Positions 1-13,240 of a stretch of DNA of 64,000 bases are shown here, one piece after another (positions within the stretch are counted from its first letter, which is position 1; each line of letters begins with the position of its first letter). Origin of the DNA: Adineta steineri (Eukaryota; Rotifera; Eurotatoria; Adinetida; Adinetidae); assembly GCA_905250115.1 (NCBI GenBank), contig CAJNOI010000349.1:1-64000 (forward strand), in the 5' to 3' direction. The translations under genes and the position numbers were made by a program. Below the pieces are notes generated by a model, which saw only the letters and a list, made by a program, of their open reading frames with translations, was not told the origin of the DNA and did not search any database.

Positions 1-493
1 TCGATAGGATATTCAAGCATAACATTAGCACCTAACCATAAACAAACCTTATCCGTTGGTGGAATTGTTGCTTTACCATAAACATTATGAGCTAAAAGAA
101 AATTTGTGTCCATATTTGTATCTTTCTCACGATATTTACGAAGTTGTTCAATCATATCTACAATTAATTTTAAATGGAAAAAAAAAGAAAACTCAATACA
201 AAATTTACCTAAACAAATTTGAATATCAGGTAATTTTCCTCGTAAACGTTTTTTCTTTTGTAATAAATTCATTTCCATAAATCGATATTTGCTATTTAAA
301 TCATCAAGTCTTAAATGAAAACAAAAAAAAAAGTAATAACTTATTAATCAAGATTTTATTTTCTTTACCTTTTAATAACTGTATCTACAGAATCATTCTC
401 TGGTTGTTGCATAAAACTATCCACATCTTCAACAAATACTGCTGTTGGTATACCTAAATGTTCACTATCACCACCACTAGTTATTGATGCCAT
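1..493 (-). CDS. VBP1: Prefoldin subunit 3 (VBP1), 3' end outside window
   Basis: Three exons are visible: 369..493, 209..309 and 1..157. They give about 127 residues and the gene runs off the left edge, so the C-terminal coiled-coil half is missing. The N-terminal segment LGIPTAVFVEDVDSFM and the later PPTDKVCLWLGANVMLEY match the prefoldin subunit 3 signature closely. Family knowledge: prefoldin is a cytosolic hexameric co-chaperone that hands nascent actin and tubulin to CCT; subunit 3 is an alpha-type subunit, also known as VHL-binding protein 1. The start is the first ATG of a typical MAS-type N-terminus, and phases across both introns (59 and 51 nt) are consistent. The next gene downstream on this strand lies outside the window. 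Confidence 0.93.
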
Positions 494-692
494 CTGAAAA
501 ATTCTATGAAATAAATTATTAAACTGTTAACCTATTGCACATGCTCTTTTTTTCTTAGCAAAAAAATAATAAATATATAAAAAATCACATTCATAATAAT
601 AAAACACACACACACGCATTAGATGCTTATAGATGTTGTTGACGAAAACTAAGAAAAAATAAAGATGAAATGAAATTAAACTGAAATTTTAT

Positions 693-2172
693 TTACCGAA
701 TATTAATTTTTGCACGTAGAAATAAACGAATGAGAATAAAAGCAATAAAAGGCCAGAGTAATACAAATGCTATAGCACCTCGACGAAAACCAGATAATGG
801 CAACCATCGTGAAGAAGACTATTGACATGAAAAATATTTAAAAATATGTTTTAAAAATAAATAATCACTTACATCCAATTGTGAAACTATAGATAATTCT
901 TTCTAAAATACAATAAATGAGAAAAATCGTTCAACTAAAACATGAAAATAGTTTTTTAAACCTGTCGAAGAAGATATATAGATGTTTCTAATTGATTAAG
1001 TCTGTTTAATATATTATGAATATCTTCTTGAAGTTTAGTTAATACTATTAAGATTGTACGATGTGTTTCTTTACTATAATTAGTATCATTCGATGCATTA
1101 GATGAGTTATAATGAACAAATGAAGATTCATTAGTTGGTGATGCTATTTCATCGTAAGTGGGCATAAGAAAATCAGATGGATCATCATAAAATTCATCGA
1201 GATCTATAGAATATTTATGATTAATCAATAAGAAAAGAAAACATGTCAAATGTTCCGTTTACCAGACAAAGATGCTAATGAAGAAGATAGTGAAGACGAA
1301 GACGTTGAAGATTCATTCTGATCATCTATAATAAATTAATAGTTTTTAAAGAAATTCTAACCAATCTTTCTTTACTTTTTATCATATTTGTTTCACATGA
1401 ATTATTTCCTTTCAATTGAACATCAATAGTTTTATTTCCTTTTCTGAAAGAAAGAATTATAGAGTGTTTCAATTCTCGACTTCTTGAAATGGATAAAATT
1501 TGTTTGACCAAACCAATCAGAAATTAGCATACGATAAACTAATGAAAACTTAGCGCTAGTTATCCAAAAAAGAAACCTTGACCTAAGCTTTTCATGGGTG
1601 TGGGTGTGAATATTCTATTTATCTCTCGCAGCCACACCCACACCGTTATGCATAAAATAAACGTTACTTGTTTGCGAGTCCAATTGATTTAGCAAATTCC
1701 AGTGTTTCATTTGTTTGTGGCATTGTTTTGATAATCTAAGAGATTATCAAACAAATTCATATGAAATAGAAGCTTATTATTATTCTTTTTTTGTTTACTT
1801 TATAAATTTCAATAACATATGCTAACATAGCTTGGTTTTTACTCATCGATTGACAACTATTCCATGCTTCCCTAAATAAATAAATTCTTCATTTATCATT
1901 CACAAATTTTTTCTTGATTTTACCATTTCGCTCGACCAATATAATTAAAAACGGATGGTTTTGGTTCTTTGCATGGGCCTAATGTTGCTTGTTTATAATA
2001 ACCATAGAAAATTAATTTTGTTAAATTAGATGGTTGAATGATACCTAGCAAGAAATTAGTCTTATATTTACGATATTTCATTTATAACATATATCGTACC
2101 ATTATCTGGTAAAGTTTGAATCGTTTTAACAGCTATATTAAATCTTTCTTCTAACTTCGTTGATGATGCCAT
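693..2172 (-). CDS. ACBD5: Acyl-CoA-binding domain protein, ACBD4/ACBD5-like, tail-anchored
   Basis: Nine exons: 2100..2172, 1924..2044, 1799..1871, 1668..1735, 1376..1443, 1263..1325, 962..1203, 873..902 and 693..818, giving 287 residues. Residues 1 to about 95 form the acyl-CoA-binding four-helix domain, with YGYYKQATLGPC and the IGRAKWEAWNS segment that lines the ligand pocket. A Ser-rich acidic linker follows. It contains EFYDDPSDF, which resembles an acidic FFAT-type VAP-binding tract (inference). Then come a short coiled coil (ILIVLTKLQEDIHNILNRL) that matches ACBD5 well, and a C-terminal hydrophobic segment (GAIAFVLLWPFIAFILI) followed by basic residues, as in tail-anchored proteins. 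Family role: peroxisomal membrane protein tethering to the ER and binding very-long-chain acyl-CoA. ACBD4 and ACBD5 cannot be separated by eye. Confidence 0.9.
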
Positions 2173-2264
2173 TAAAATAAAAATATCTAGAAAACAAACA
2201 TTTAACGCATATGACTAAATACACATATATTTTCAAATGCAAAAGTATCTCAAAAGTATCATAT

Positions 2265-3395
2265 TTAAGTATCTGTTCCAGATGAAACCGATTCTACATC
2301 GGAGTCTGTATCAGTTAGGTCTTGTCTAATAATATTTGTTAGCGGAAGTGATGATTTAGTTGAACCACCTGAAGCAATAAATGATGATGCTGAATCTATA
2401 CGTTTATTAAGATTGGTTTGTATAATACCAGATGCTGGTGAACCTTGTCGTATCGGTTTTTCTCGTACGAGAAGTTGTTGTTTAGGCAATGGTGGTAATA
2501 AATTTGTTGGTGCAATTGGACTGGATATACGTGTTGAAGGTGTTGATATAGATGTTAATGTTAATTTTGTTTCACTTTGTATGGATGGTATCGGTTCTAT
2601 AATACATCGCTGTTGTTGTTGTTGTTGTTGTTGAATTAAACGTGATGGTCTTATAATAATTGGTTCTTTACCAATAAATCGAGTTAATTTTTCATTTCTA
2701 GCTAATTGTATTAGAAAATTTTGATGATTTAATTGTTGTTTCTGTTGTAATAATAATAATACATCATCTAGAATATTTAATGGTGGACAAGAACATGTAT
2801 TTGTTGTTATTAATTTTTCCAATCCTTCATATAAAAGTTGACGATGATTATTATTTTGTTGTGGAATACTTATTTCAGCTGTTGGAACATGACATGTTAA
2901 ACGATGTGAAAATGAACGAAATAATTGTTGAGATTCATTTATAAATTCACTATATACAAAGTTCAATTGAAATGCACGTAAATATATAATATAATCAACG
3001 GATAGAGACCATTCAATATCTTCAAGTAATGTAGCACTTGTTTCTAATAATGAATATGGAAAATCAGGACAAATCGAAAGTATGACTGTATGTAATTCTT
3101 TTAATGTACTTGGAGTTGGAATTGCTGTTTCATATTTTGACCATATATGAGTAAGTAATGCACGACGATTATAAAGTGTACTATTGACAAATGTAAATTC
3201 ACGACCAATAACATGAGATTCACGTTTTACTTGTTGAAAATAATCTCTTAAAAGTACATTAACATCAGTTTTTGCTGTAGCTAATGATGAAGATCGTCGT
3301 CGTGTATCGAGAAGACTTCGTATACAATCTTCAAAATAAATTGTTAAATGATGTTGTTTTAAATACGTTTGCTCGTCAGTAAAATCATCAGCCAT
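2265..3395 (-). CDS. TPGS1-like protein (tubulin polyglutamylase complex subunit 1)
   Basis: Uninterrupted 376-residue reading frame, one of the few intronless genes here. The first 165 residues are helical. They resemble TPGS1 in order and spacing: an N-terminal YLKQHHLTIYFEDCI helix, a VLLRDYF docking-like helix similar to the RIIa/DPY30-type fold, an N..LYNRRALLTHIW helix, and a leucine/aromatic helix ending YLRAFQLNFVYSEF. TPGS1 is a scaffold subunit of the TTLL1 tubulin polyglutamylase of cilia and neurons. The C-terminal half is low-complexity: a glutamine tract (around 2612-2634), Ser/Thr/Pro-rich segments and an acidic tail DTDSDVESVSSGTDT. The similarity is from memory and partial, so only the family is proposed. 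It is divergent to the hnRNP gene, with a 305-bp shared upstream region. Confidence 0.5.
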   Translation of the reverse strand: MADDFTDEQTYLKQHHLTIYFEDCIRSLLDTRRRSSSLATAKTDVNVLLRDYFQQVKRESHVIGREFTFVNSTLYNRRALLTHIWSKYETAIPTPSTLKELHTVILSICPDFPYSLLETSATLLEDIEWSLSVDYIIYLRAFQLNFVYSEFINESQQLFRSFSHRLTCHVPTAEISIPQQNNNHRQLLYEGLEKLITTNTCSCPPLNILDDVLLLLQQKQQLNHQNFLIQLARNEKLTRFIGKEPIIIRPSRLIQQQQQQQQRCIIEPIPSIQSETKLTLTSISTPSTRISSPIAPTNLLPPLPKQQLLVREKPIRQGSPASGIIQTNLNKRIDSASSFIASGGSTKSSLPLTNIIRQDLTDTDSDVESVSSGTDT

Positions 3396-3700
3396 TTATT
3401 TACAAGTTAACGTATAAATTTGATTTTTCATGCTAAATTTCTTAAATTGCAGAGTCGCTATGGACAACTATACAAATATATGGTCGAATAGAAAAACGAC
3501 TAATACACAATGACATCTATAACTTGATAGAAAAGAGAAAAAAAATTACTTGGAGGTTTACATCTTCTATCAATGTTTTAAATAATGGCTGCATGTCCGT
3601 CAATGTCAATGTGTTATATCATTTCTTCACAAAAAGATACAAAGAAAGAAAATTTATATCATTTTTTTTAGATATATCTTTTTGTTTTTTTTTCGTCAAA
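3396..3700. promoter_or_regulatory. Shared 305-bp upstream region of a divergent gene pair
   Basis: The TPGS1-like gene reads left and the hnRNP A-like gene reads right from this spacer, so both promoters must lie here. Close to the right-hand start is a long T-rich tract with TTTTTTTAG (about 3663-3671), a plausible splice acceptor for a 5' UTR intron or spliced leader. No convincing TATA box was identified. Confidence 0.4.
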
Positions 3701-5460
<1,760 letters not shown>

Positions 5461-7274
5461 AAATTCAAGTGTGGTATGTGTTTAAGGAGAAATTGGAAGA
5501 AATATTCAAAATAAATGACATCCATATTGGACGTGTGTAAAGCATTTTTCTTTCGATATCTTTTTGTTGTAGTTTTCTATTTCACTTGCCCTTATATCTT
5601 TTGTCGTCATCGTTCTAAACAAAACTAATAATATACTCTAAAATAAGTTCCCTTTCCTTAGAATTACTTTAAAGCAAAAAAGCAAGACTACAGCTATACG
5701 AATATATATTCAACAAAAAAAAAGCATATATGTATTTTTTCATATGTATATAGCTGTATAACATCAGTTAGAGTTACAATATATTTCGCTCTAGAATGAA
5801 ATTATAAAGAACAAGACAAATAAGAAAATCTCCTAATGTGTTTTGTTTTTTTTGTTTTCCTTTTTTTCTTGTCGTGTTTCACATTCAGTTGTATAAGTCA
5901 CCATGTTTTTTTCTTTTGTGCCTGTTTCTCTTAAATACATGTGCGAAATTTATAATTCACGATTATTATTAAGTCTAAGCATATTAGTATATATGTTAAG
6001 ATATAGTTTATACATACTATGAATTAGAAGATAGATTTTAACAATGATTCTTTTTTTTTTGGGCAATTAATATTTGAATCAGTACAGATATATTAGTATT
6101 AAGATATCGGAATAGTTTTATGATAAATAGTCATTTAAAGTATGTATTTATTTTATTTATAGGAATATCGATTAAGATATTACGATATATTTATGCTTGT
6201 TACCTTATATATATAGAACTGATTGTATTGCATGCTTCATATATTAGTAGGTTCATAAGTATTCAAGTTTTGACAGAAAACAAGATAAAAGTCGTTTATG
6301 TTTCTGAAGAAAGTGCTTCTTTATGTTTTGCTTGTGTTTTGTGAATTTATAGACTATATTATTTAGAGTAAGTGTATATTCATATATTTTACATATGATG
6401 CACAGTGAAAGAATGAATATTATCACACACACACACATACTGTCTTTCTCTTTTACGAAAGAGAAACTATGGTTACAAGTATATCGTATAGTCTAGATGA
6501 CAAATCGCTTAGGCGAATCAGCATCAGAATGCACAAAATCTCAAACATCTATTAATGGGAAGTGTTATTTATACAGAATAAGTATCAAAGTATAACTTGG
6601 TATGTATATTTAATATTGTATCTTTTAAGTTTAAATTAATATTTTTATCTTTTGTTTTGTTTTCTTCTTCTAATACAAACAGTCTGTATTAGAACAGATT
6701 ATCAAGAATAGTATTTATGAAATCTTTTATTTAGAATGGCAAATTAGAATATGGTTTGGCATCAGTTATTTATAGGCAGATTTTAAAGAAAAAAAAAACA
6801 GTTATTAGTAGAAGTAAGCCGCCGCTTAAACAGGAAAACAAGAATTTTTCTTATTAAAGATAAGTAAAGAAGATTTTATATATAGGGAAAGATATTATCT
6901 CATAAGTAGTCTATCAACAAATTAGATCTGAGAGAATTTATATACATTGTTATTTTTGATACTATTTTATTTTTATACTTATAGGTATTGGATTAATACG
7001 ATACTTTTTCCTCTGTGTAACAAATACAATCAATGTTCAGATATTGTTTGATACGAATTATTGAAGAATCTCTTTTTTTTGTTATTTTATTTGTATTATT
7101 CAATGAATAGAAATAGTAAATTATACTAATTTTTATTACTGTTTTTTAAATAAATAAATTTTGTAATTTGAAACAAAAATATCAAAAGATAAAATACAAT
7201 TTTTAACTGAGAATTTCTATATGAAAATATTCAATTATCTCTTCAGATTGAAGAGAAAGTAGTAACTGATAAAT
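5461..7274. other. 1.8-kb spacer, probable long 3' UTR of the hnRNP gene
   Basis: Very AT-rich with no convincing reading frame. Several AATAAA-like signals (for example near 5507) and T-rich tracts suggest a long 3' UTR. Short ORFs at 6120-6438 lack codon bias or domain features. A CA microsatellite sits near 6424. Confidence 0.5.
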
Positions 7275-8614
7275 ATGGACATACCCCAAAGCGATATTCG
7301 TTCTTGCGTATTAATTCGTGGAACACGTTCATCAACTACAAAAGAAATGGTAAATAGTTATTGTGAAACATATGGACAAGTTAATTATTGTCGTATTGCA
7401 ATTAATCCTCAAGGTATTATGCGTGGATATAATGTTGTATATAAGCAAGAACATTCAGTCAATCGTTTTATGGATGATCGTCCTCATCGTATTGATGGTC
7501 AATCAGGTAAACCATCAAAAAATTCTTAGAAATAAATTACATGTTTTTCTTTAAAAAATTTTCTAGTAAAAGTAAGACGATGTATACCTTCGGATGAAGA
7601 ATGGAGATTAACAAGTGAAATTCTCATAACATCATCAGATGATTCAACTGATAATCAAGTACCTAATGAAGATTCTCTTCGGTAGATATTTTTAATTAAT
7701 TAGAATAAAACACGAAAAACTATCTATCGTATTTAGTGATTACTTTTCTAAATATGGTGCAATTCGTACATGTCGCACTGATACTTATTATAATCGACCA
7801 TGTGCTCATTTAACATTTGGTAAGTTTTATTTTAATTATGATGTATCGTACTAACTATATTTTCTAGCTGATTACGATCGAGTTGATCAATTAATCAATG
7901 ATAAACCACATACAATCAATAAAATGCTGATAAATGTTCGAAAATATATCACTCATGATGATGATAATAAACTTCAACCATCATCATCATCATCAAAACA
8001 AAGTTCGAAATTTGATACAAAACGTCGTCAACAATCTTCAACTGATTCTGAACAACGTCGTAATAAAAAAAGTCGATCTTCAACAGCATTATCATCAAAA
8101 ATAACTATTAAACAAGAACGTTGTAAAGATACTGATATAACTCGTCTTAAAACTGCTAATAATTTATTAATACGTGAAGTTCAGTCGCTTATATCTCCGC
8201 CAATACAATCAATTGAAAGAATAAATAATGATGAATTATTACGTTTACAAGCTGATTATGAACGTTTAAATACTCAAACAAAAAATTTATGTCATGAACA
8301 AAATAATGAATCATATGATCCGAATACAAATGAAGTTTTAACTAAACTTCATGATGATGTTACAAATTTACTTCAACAAATAAAAAATCTTCAACAAGAA
8401 AAAAAATCATTTGTTGATGAATTATTTGAAAAATATACTGTTGAATATATTCTTTCTTTGAATAACGATGATATTAATCAAAGACTTGAACAATTGGAAA
8501 AAGAAAATCAATTACTTTTACTTATCCGACAAGTAAGATACGACTTCATGATGATGATAATTAATAAAATATTTCTATTTATCATTTTAGAATATGCCAA
8601 ATAAAAATATATGA
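7275..8614 (+). CDS. Degenerate tandem-RRM protein with C-terminal coiled coil
   Basis: Five exons: 7275..7506, 7567..7681, 7737..7819, 7868..8532 and 8591..8614, giving 372 residues. The two RRM-like regions align with those of the upstream hnRNP A gene: STTKEMVNSYCETYGQVNYC corresponds to [19 protein letters not shown], and DRPHRIDGQ corresponds to SRPHTIDNR. The RNA-contacting aromatics are eroded: RNP1 RGFGFVTY has become RGYNVVYK, and the second RNP1 reads CAHLTF. The Gly-rich tail is replaced by a Ser-rich basic stretch with a likely nuclear signal (RRNKKSRS) and a heptad-like coiled coil (residues about 220-365). The order and intron positions suggest an ancient tandem duplicate. The function is unknown; canonical RRM-RNA binding is doubtful (inference). 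Confidence 0.75.
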
Positions 8615-9068
8615 TAATGAACATGTCAAATAATATTAGTAAACTTATTACGTATTGCAGAGAATGTTTATTTTTAGTTTACGTTGTTCTGTATGTTTTC
8701 GTGCTTTTGTTGTTTTTGCTTTCAACTGATAACTATGTATATGTGTATTTGTGAAATAATTTGAAATAAATATCGTACAAATCAAGTTTAAACTTCAACA
8801 TAATTAGAATAAATTTACTTTTCATAAACTATTTACTAAATCGAAATAAATACATATCTCAAGACAATGCTCCCTTTTATTCTCTAAGACACGTGTCTAT
8901 CGAAAAGATATCTCGTTATTCGTTGTATCTATCATATACATATGTATACATATATATATATCCCTCGATCTCTCTTTCTCTTTCTACTTTTCGTTATCTA
9001 TTCTTTTCTAAATGAGCTTCTCCGTCGATTTGTTTAAATCGCTTTTTTATTTTCTGTAGAAAGCCATC
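8615..9068. other. Spacer between same-strand genes
   Basis: 454 nt of AT-rich DNA with a CT-rich patch near 8966-8990 and no reading frame. Its right end carries TTTTATTTTCTGTAG (9046-9060) nine bases before the next ATG. This is a good 3' splice site and could serve a 5' UTR intron or spliced-leader trans-splicing. Confidence 0.4.
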
Positions 9069-11940
9069 ATGCAAACAGCATTTAATAAGACATCATATGA
9101 TTTACGAGCAAAACCAATTCAAGTAATATAGATCACATAGCAAAATAAATATCTATCTTATTTTGTATTTTAAAGACTTTTTGTAATATACCTAAATTAG
9201 GAAAACATGAACATAAAAAAACATTTAAAATTATTGGAAATAATGAAAGTCAATTTTTACTTGATGATAAAGTAAGTCGAATGTTTGATTTTATTAATTG
9301 AAAATTTTGAATGTTTTAGCCAGCATTTCATTTTGAACATATATGGGGTGAAGGTACAAATGGTGAAATATATGATCGATTTGCTCGACCAGCTATTGCT
9401 GATCTTGTTCGAGGGCGAAGCAGTAAAATAAATACCAAAAAAAAATATCTTTATTCAATTAATTTTCTTTTAGCACTTCTATTTGTTACTGGTCGAAATA
9501 AAAAATATCGTAATGATATTCTATTTGGTGAAACAAAAGATACTGGTCTTATATCTTTAACAATCAATGCACTTTATAATAGTATTGGTGAACATCGTGC
9601 ATTAAAATATGTAAAGATTAGAATTTTCTATTTTAATATTTCAAAAACTATTCTATTAAATATAATAGTATTTTAGACCTATGGGTAATAATAGTTATAA
9701 AGTTCAATCTGATGCTCAAGCTATGTTTGATCGACATCAACGAGATCTTTTGCCAAAAGTAAGCAAAAATATTATTGGAAATATTACACATACAAGTATA
9801 TTAGAAAAGTAAGTCATTAGAAAATAGGATTTTTTCGTTTATTGGGAAGTCTTTTTTTTTTAATTCATTTTAAGATCAATTCTTGATCAAACATCAAATG
9901 TATCTGGTATTGATGATGATTATGTTTATACAATATTTGTTTCGGCTATGGAAATTAATTCAACACAATCACATTCAGTCACAAGTGATTTATTAAAAAT
10001 GTTTACAGAAGGTATTAATCATACGCCTCTTGAAACTCCTCAAACATGTATGGAAATTGAATTTGATGATGCACGTAAAACACGACGAAAATTATTTGAT
10101 ACAACTAAAATACCTGCAAAAGAGAATTCAACACGTTTATATACGATACGTCTTGTACAAGCACGAAAATCAGAACATACAGAAGTAAAAATTGAAAAGA
10201 AAATGAAATAAGTCTATATTTCTTCTTTTAAGAATATTACACCGATTGTTAGTCAACTAACATTTATCGATTTAACAACCAGTAAAAATGCAGCAGGTAT
10301 AATAAGAATAATGATTGTTTAAATTTTTATTTTTGGAATTATTTTTATAGATTTAAAAGCTGTGAAAGATTTTATTGTACCGCCGAAAAAACATTCAGTA
10401 TGATTATATATTATTTAGATAAAGTCTTTTAATGTTATTGAATTTAGATTGATTCTTCGAATCATTTACAAGATTTTCTTAATCAATTTCCTATACAAGA
10501 TCATCAACAATTATTTGTACCGATTAAATTACTTTTATGTGCATCAGCAAGTAATAATGATGCAGAAGATACTTTAGTAAATATTTCCTTTCGTCAAAAA
10601 AGTTTAAGAAATTTTTCGTTTTTTCCGTTCTAGTATGATATTAAATGGTTAATGAGTCTTCAAGCTAATCAGTATCTTGTTTATTTGGGTCGAGATGAAG
10701 AAAAACTTGTCACACGTGATGATGATCATCATCGACCACCACGTCCACCACCAATTCATTATTCAACATCATTACAACGTACTGATCATACAAATTTAGC
10801 ACAACATGTACCATCTTCAACTCCACTTGCTCAATCAACACCACGATCTGTTACGCAAATACCAACATCAACAACAACATTAGCATCTGTTAATACACAA
10901 CATTCACGTCAATCACAATATCAAACGATAAATACGACACCAAATCGATCATTTAATTATATTCCAAGTATAACCGAAAACTTTTTTTGGATATTATTTT
11001 ATTATTCAAATTTAGATACAATTCAATCAATCCCTCCATCACGACCATTATCATCTTCTCGACTCGTTATGTCAAATCGGTCAGAAGAAACTCCTACATT
11101 TATTACTTATCCATTGACACCAAATACAGGTTCATCTCATCTAACTCAAAAAGTACCACCACGTATTCCACCACGAATTCATCGTACACCAAAACCTTCA
11201 CCGACGACGATCGAACAAGAAGTACCCGTATCAACAGAAACAAGATTAAGTTCAAGTATTCAAAATCGACGACCACCACCACCACCGCCGCCGCCTCATG
11301 CGCCATCAACTCTTACTACTGAATTAAATAAATTAAATAAAACACGTTTTTCACGAAAATATTCACGAACAAATTTAACTAATGATGTACAACAACGAGC
11401 ATCTTCTGCTATTGCTACTCGTACAATACCAACACCAATATTAACAGCAAAACGTGTACCTTTAAAAGAAGAACATTTACTTAAACGTTCATCTTCAGCT
11501 GATCGTGTTGGTCGTGAACGTTGGTTACATCATATAACTGACTCATCAACAATTAATAATAGTTTGTTTGATTTTCTCTGAAAAACATTTTTTTCTATAA
11601 ATTATTCGTTTTTTTCCAGCGATTAAACTTCGAACTTCACTACCAAATCCATTACAACTTGTATCAAATCATTTTAATTCTATGTCAAAATTATTAAGTG
11701 CAACAAAATATGCAATTGAACATCGTGCTGAAGATAGTGTTCAATTATTTCAAGTAAATTTCTATTCTAATTTCTATCTTGAAATGCAAAATTTCTTCTT
11801 TCAATTAGGGTGATGTTATGGCAACAAGTAAAGGTGGTGTAAAAGTTGTTTTTACTTCAGTTGATCAAGTAACACATAATAGTTTACTCCCATCGACATG
11901 TGAAAATTCTGTTTTGGGTTCGTCAATTATTTCAATATAA
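9069..11940 (+). CDS. KIF23/MKLP1-like kinesin-6 with degenerate (pseudo) motor and Arf6-binding tail
   Basis: Thirteen exons: 9069..9122, 9176..9271, 9320..9422, 9474..9610, 9669..9808, 9875..10184, 10233..10296, 10351..10397, 10448..10576, 10634..10967, 11016..11561, 11620..11753 and 11809..11940, giving 741 residues. The first 350 residues follow the KIF23 motor: FHFEHIWGEGTNGEIYDRFA, then LLFVTGRNKKYRND where KIF23 has LLFTYGVTGSGKT, then TRLYTIRLVQ in place of the SSRSH switch I, FIDLTTSK in place of VDLAGSE, and CASASNNDAEDTL for CVNPKADDYEETL. All nucleotide-contact motifs are gone. The long KIF23 coiled coil is absent; a Pro/Ser/Thr-rich region with a polyproline run replaces it. The C-terminus keeps the basic KRSSSADRVGRERW patch and GDVMATSKGGVKVVFTSVD, matching the MKLP1 Arf-binding domain. 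The last residues depend on whether a final intron at 11916 is used. Confidence 0.82.
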
Positions 11941-12768
11941 TTATTTTTATATGTTGTTGTTTGTTTTTTCTTTATTCTTTTCTTTAGGAAGATGTTAGTC
12001 GTTGATAACACATACATACGACTATGTTTATTTGTTTTATTTTACTTAATAATTATGTTTTATTCGGGATATTAAGAAAGAGATATTTGACAAAAAGGAC
12101 AATTTTCTTTCTTTGTGTGATTTCAGAGATTATATTATATTGTTTATATTTTATTTCGCGTTTTCTTTTCATTCTCGAATAAACTTATGATGAACTTGTT
12201 CTATAAACGTAATAAACAACATTGTATTCAGAAAGACGTAACCTTCATAAAAAATAATATATATATATATATATAACGAAATTGCTTATTACATCTAGTC
12301 AGTCACACCTGAGTGCTTTTGCATTTTTTCTCTGTCATTATAACGATGAAATGTAGTAGCGTCTTCTCTCTCTCTCTCTCACGCTTTTGAATATATATAT
12401 ATGATGTACTATGACATTGAGTATGATAAAATGAATGAATAATAGAAGGAAAAAAAAGAGAAAACGACTTTATTTCAGATAAACAAGAAACATTGATATG
12501 CACGCACAAAGGAAAGAGAGATTTTCAAAAGAACAAAAAAAGACATAGTGGTGTTGAGAAAAAAAAATTGGTGGTGTTTGAGTATTATGGTCAGTCGTCG
12601 TCGTCATCATATAGTGCAAAAAAAAATGTTTTCATTTTTCTGAAAAGGTACATTATATATTTGTTATAGACCAAGAAAAAGAGTTTTGCTGCTGATGTTG
12701 TTCAATAATAAACATATAAAGAAATAGAATTTTTTGTTTTTTTTTATGAAATAATATATATTGTCAGT
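11941..12768. other. Convergent 3' spacer with microsatellites
   Basis: Lies between the KIF23-like gene (+) and the small membrane protein gene (-), so it holds both 3' UTRs. It contains a (TA)n run near 12258-12277, a (TC)n run near 12366-12382 and a GTC/GTCATC patch near 12592-12608. No coding potential was seen. Confidence 0.5.
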
Positions 12769-13240
12769 TTAGCAGCGTTGCATGCGGCAGACAATGGTAT
12801 AAAACAATGAAGCAAAAAGGAGAACAAGTCCAACTTGTGCTTGTCCATATGCACCACTAATACCTTCCACTCTTTTGTATGCATCCAAAAATTGCTCTAA
12901 AGATATTAAATTAATATAAACAAAAACAAAAATTGTAATACGAACTAGCATAGGCTGTGATGGCGATTAAACATGCAAATAAACCCAATGCACCAATAGC
13001 TGCTAAACATAATAGACACCCGAGAGTGCCACCAATTGCTCCAAGAGCGCCACCAAGACCTGCACCACTAGCAGCTGGTCTTATCGCGGGTCTAGCTCCA
13101 TAGACTGGACGTGCTACAGCAGATCTGAAATTTTTCAAAAACAGAAAGTTACTATGAATATATATTCAACTAAGTTAAATCACTTACCGAACTCCATATG
13201 GTCGAGGAGCTGGAAGAGGTCGTCGAGCAGAGTCCGCCAT
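12769..13240 (-). CDS. Small two-helix membrane protein, paralogue A of a divergent pair
   Basis: Three exons: 13188..13240, 12946..13124 and 12769..12896, giving 119 residues. An Arg/Pro/Ala-rich N-terminus (MADSARRPLPAPRPYGVR, then RPVYGARPAIRPA) precedes a Gly/Ala/Leu/Cys-rich hydrophobic helix (about residues 45-76), a short hydrophilic loop (LDAYKRVEGISGAYGQAQ), a second hydrophobic helix (VGLVLLFASLFYTIV) and a basic, cysteine-bearing end CRMQRC. The gene at 15016 has the same order of parts and the same two intron phases, so the two are paralogues. I do not recognise the family. No signal peptide is apparent; both termini are probably on the same side of the membrane. An acceptor-like TCTTTTAG lies upstream of the ATG. 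Confidence 0.78.

Noticed and set aside
3524..3700. N-terminal extension of the hnRNP gene
   Set aside because: Lys/Phe-rich AT sequence without family support, crossing a probable splice acceptor near 3671.
9677..9808. Use of the TTTTAG acceptor at 9671-9676 in the KIF23-like gene
   Set aside because: It gives an immediate stop (ACC TAT GGG TAA); the upstream AG at 9667-9668 keeps the frame and yields YFRPMGNNSYKVQ, which matches the KIF23 segment.
11915..12005. A final extra intron in the KIF23-like gene (donor at 11916, acceptor before GAAGATG)
   Set aside because: Possible, but it changes only the last few residues and neither C-terminus is conserved; the unspliced stop at 11938-11940 was used.
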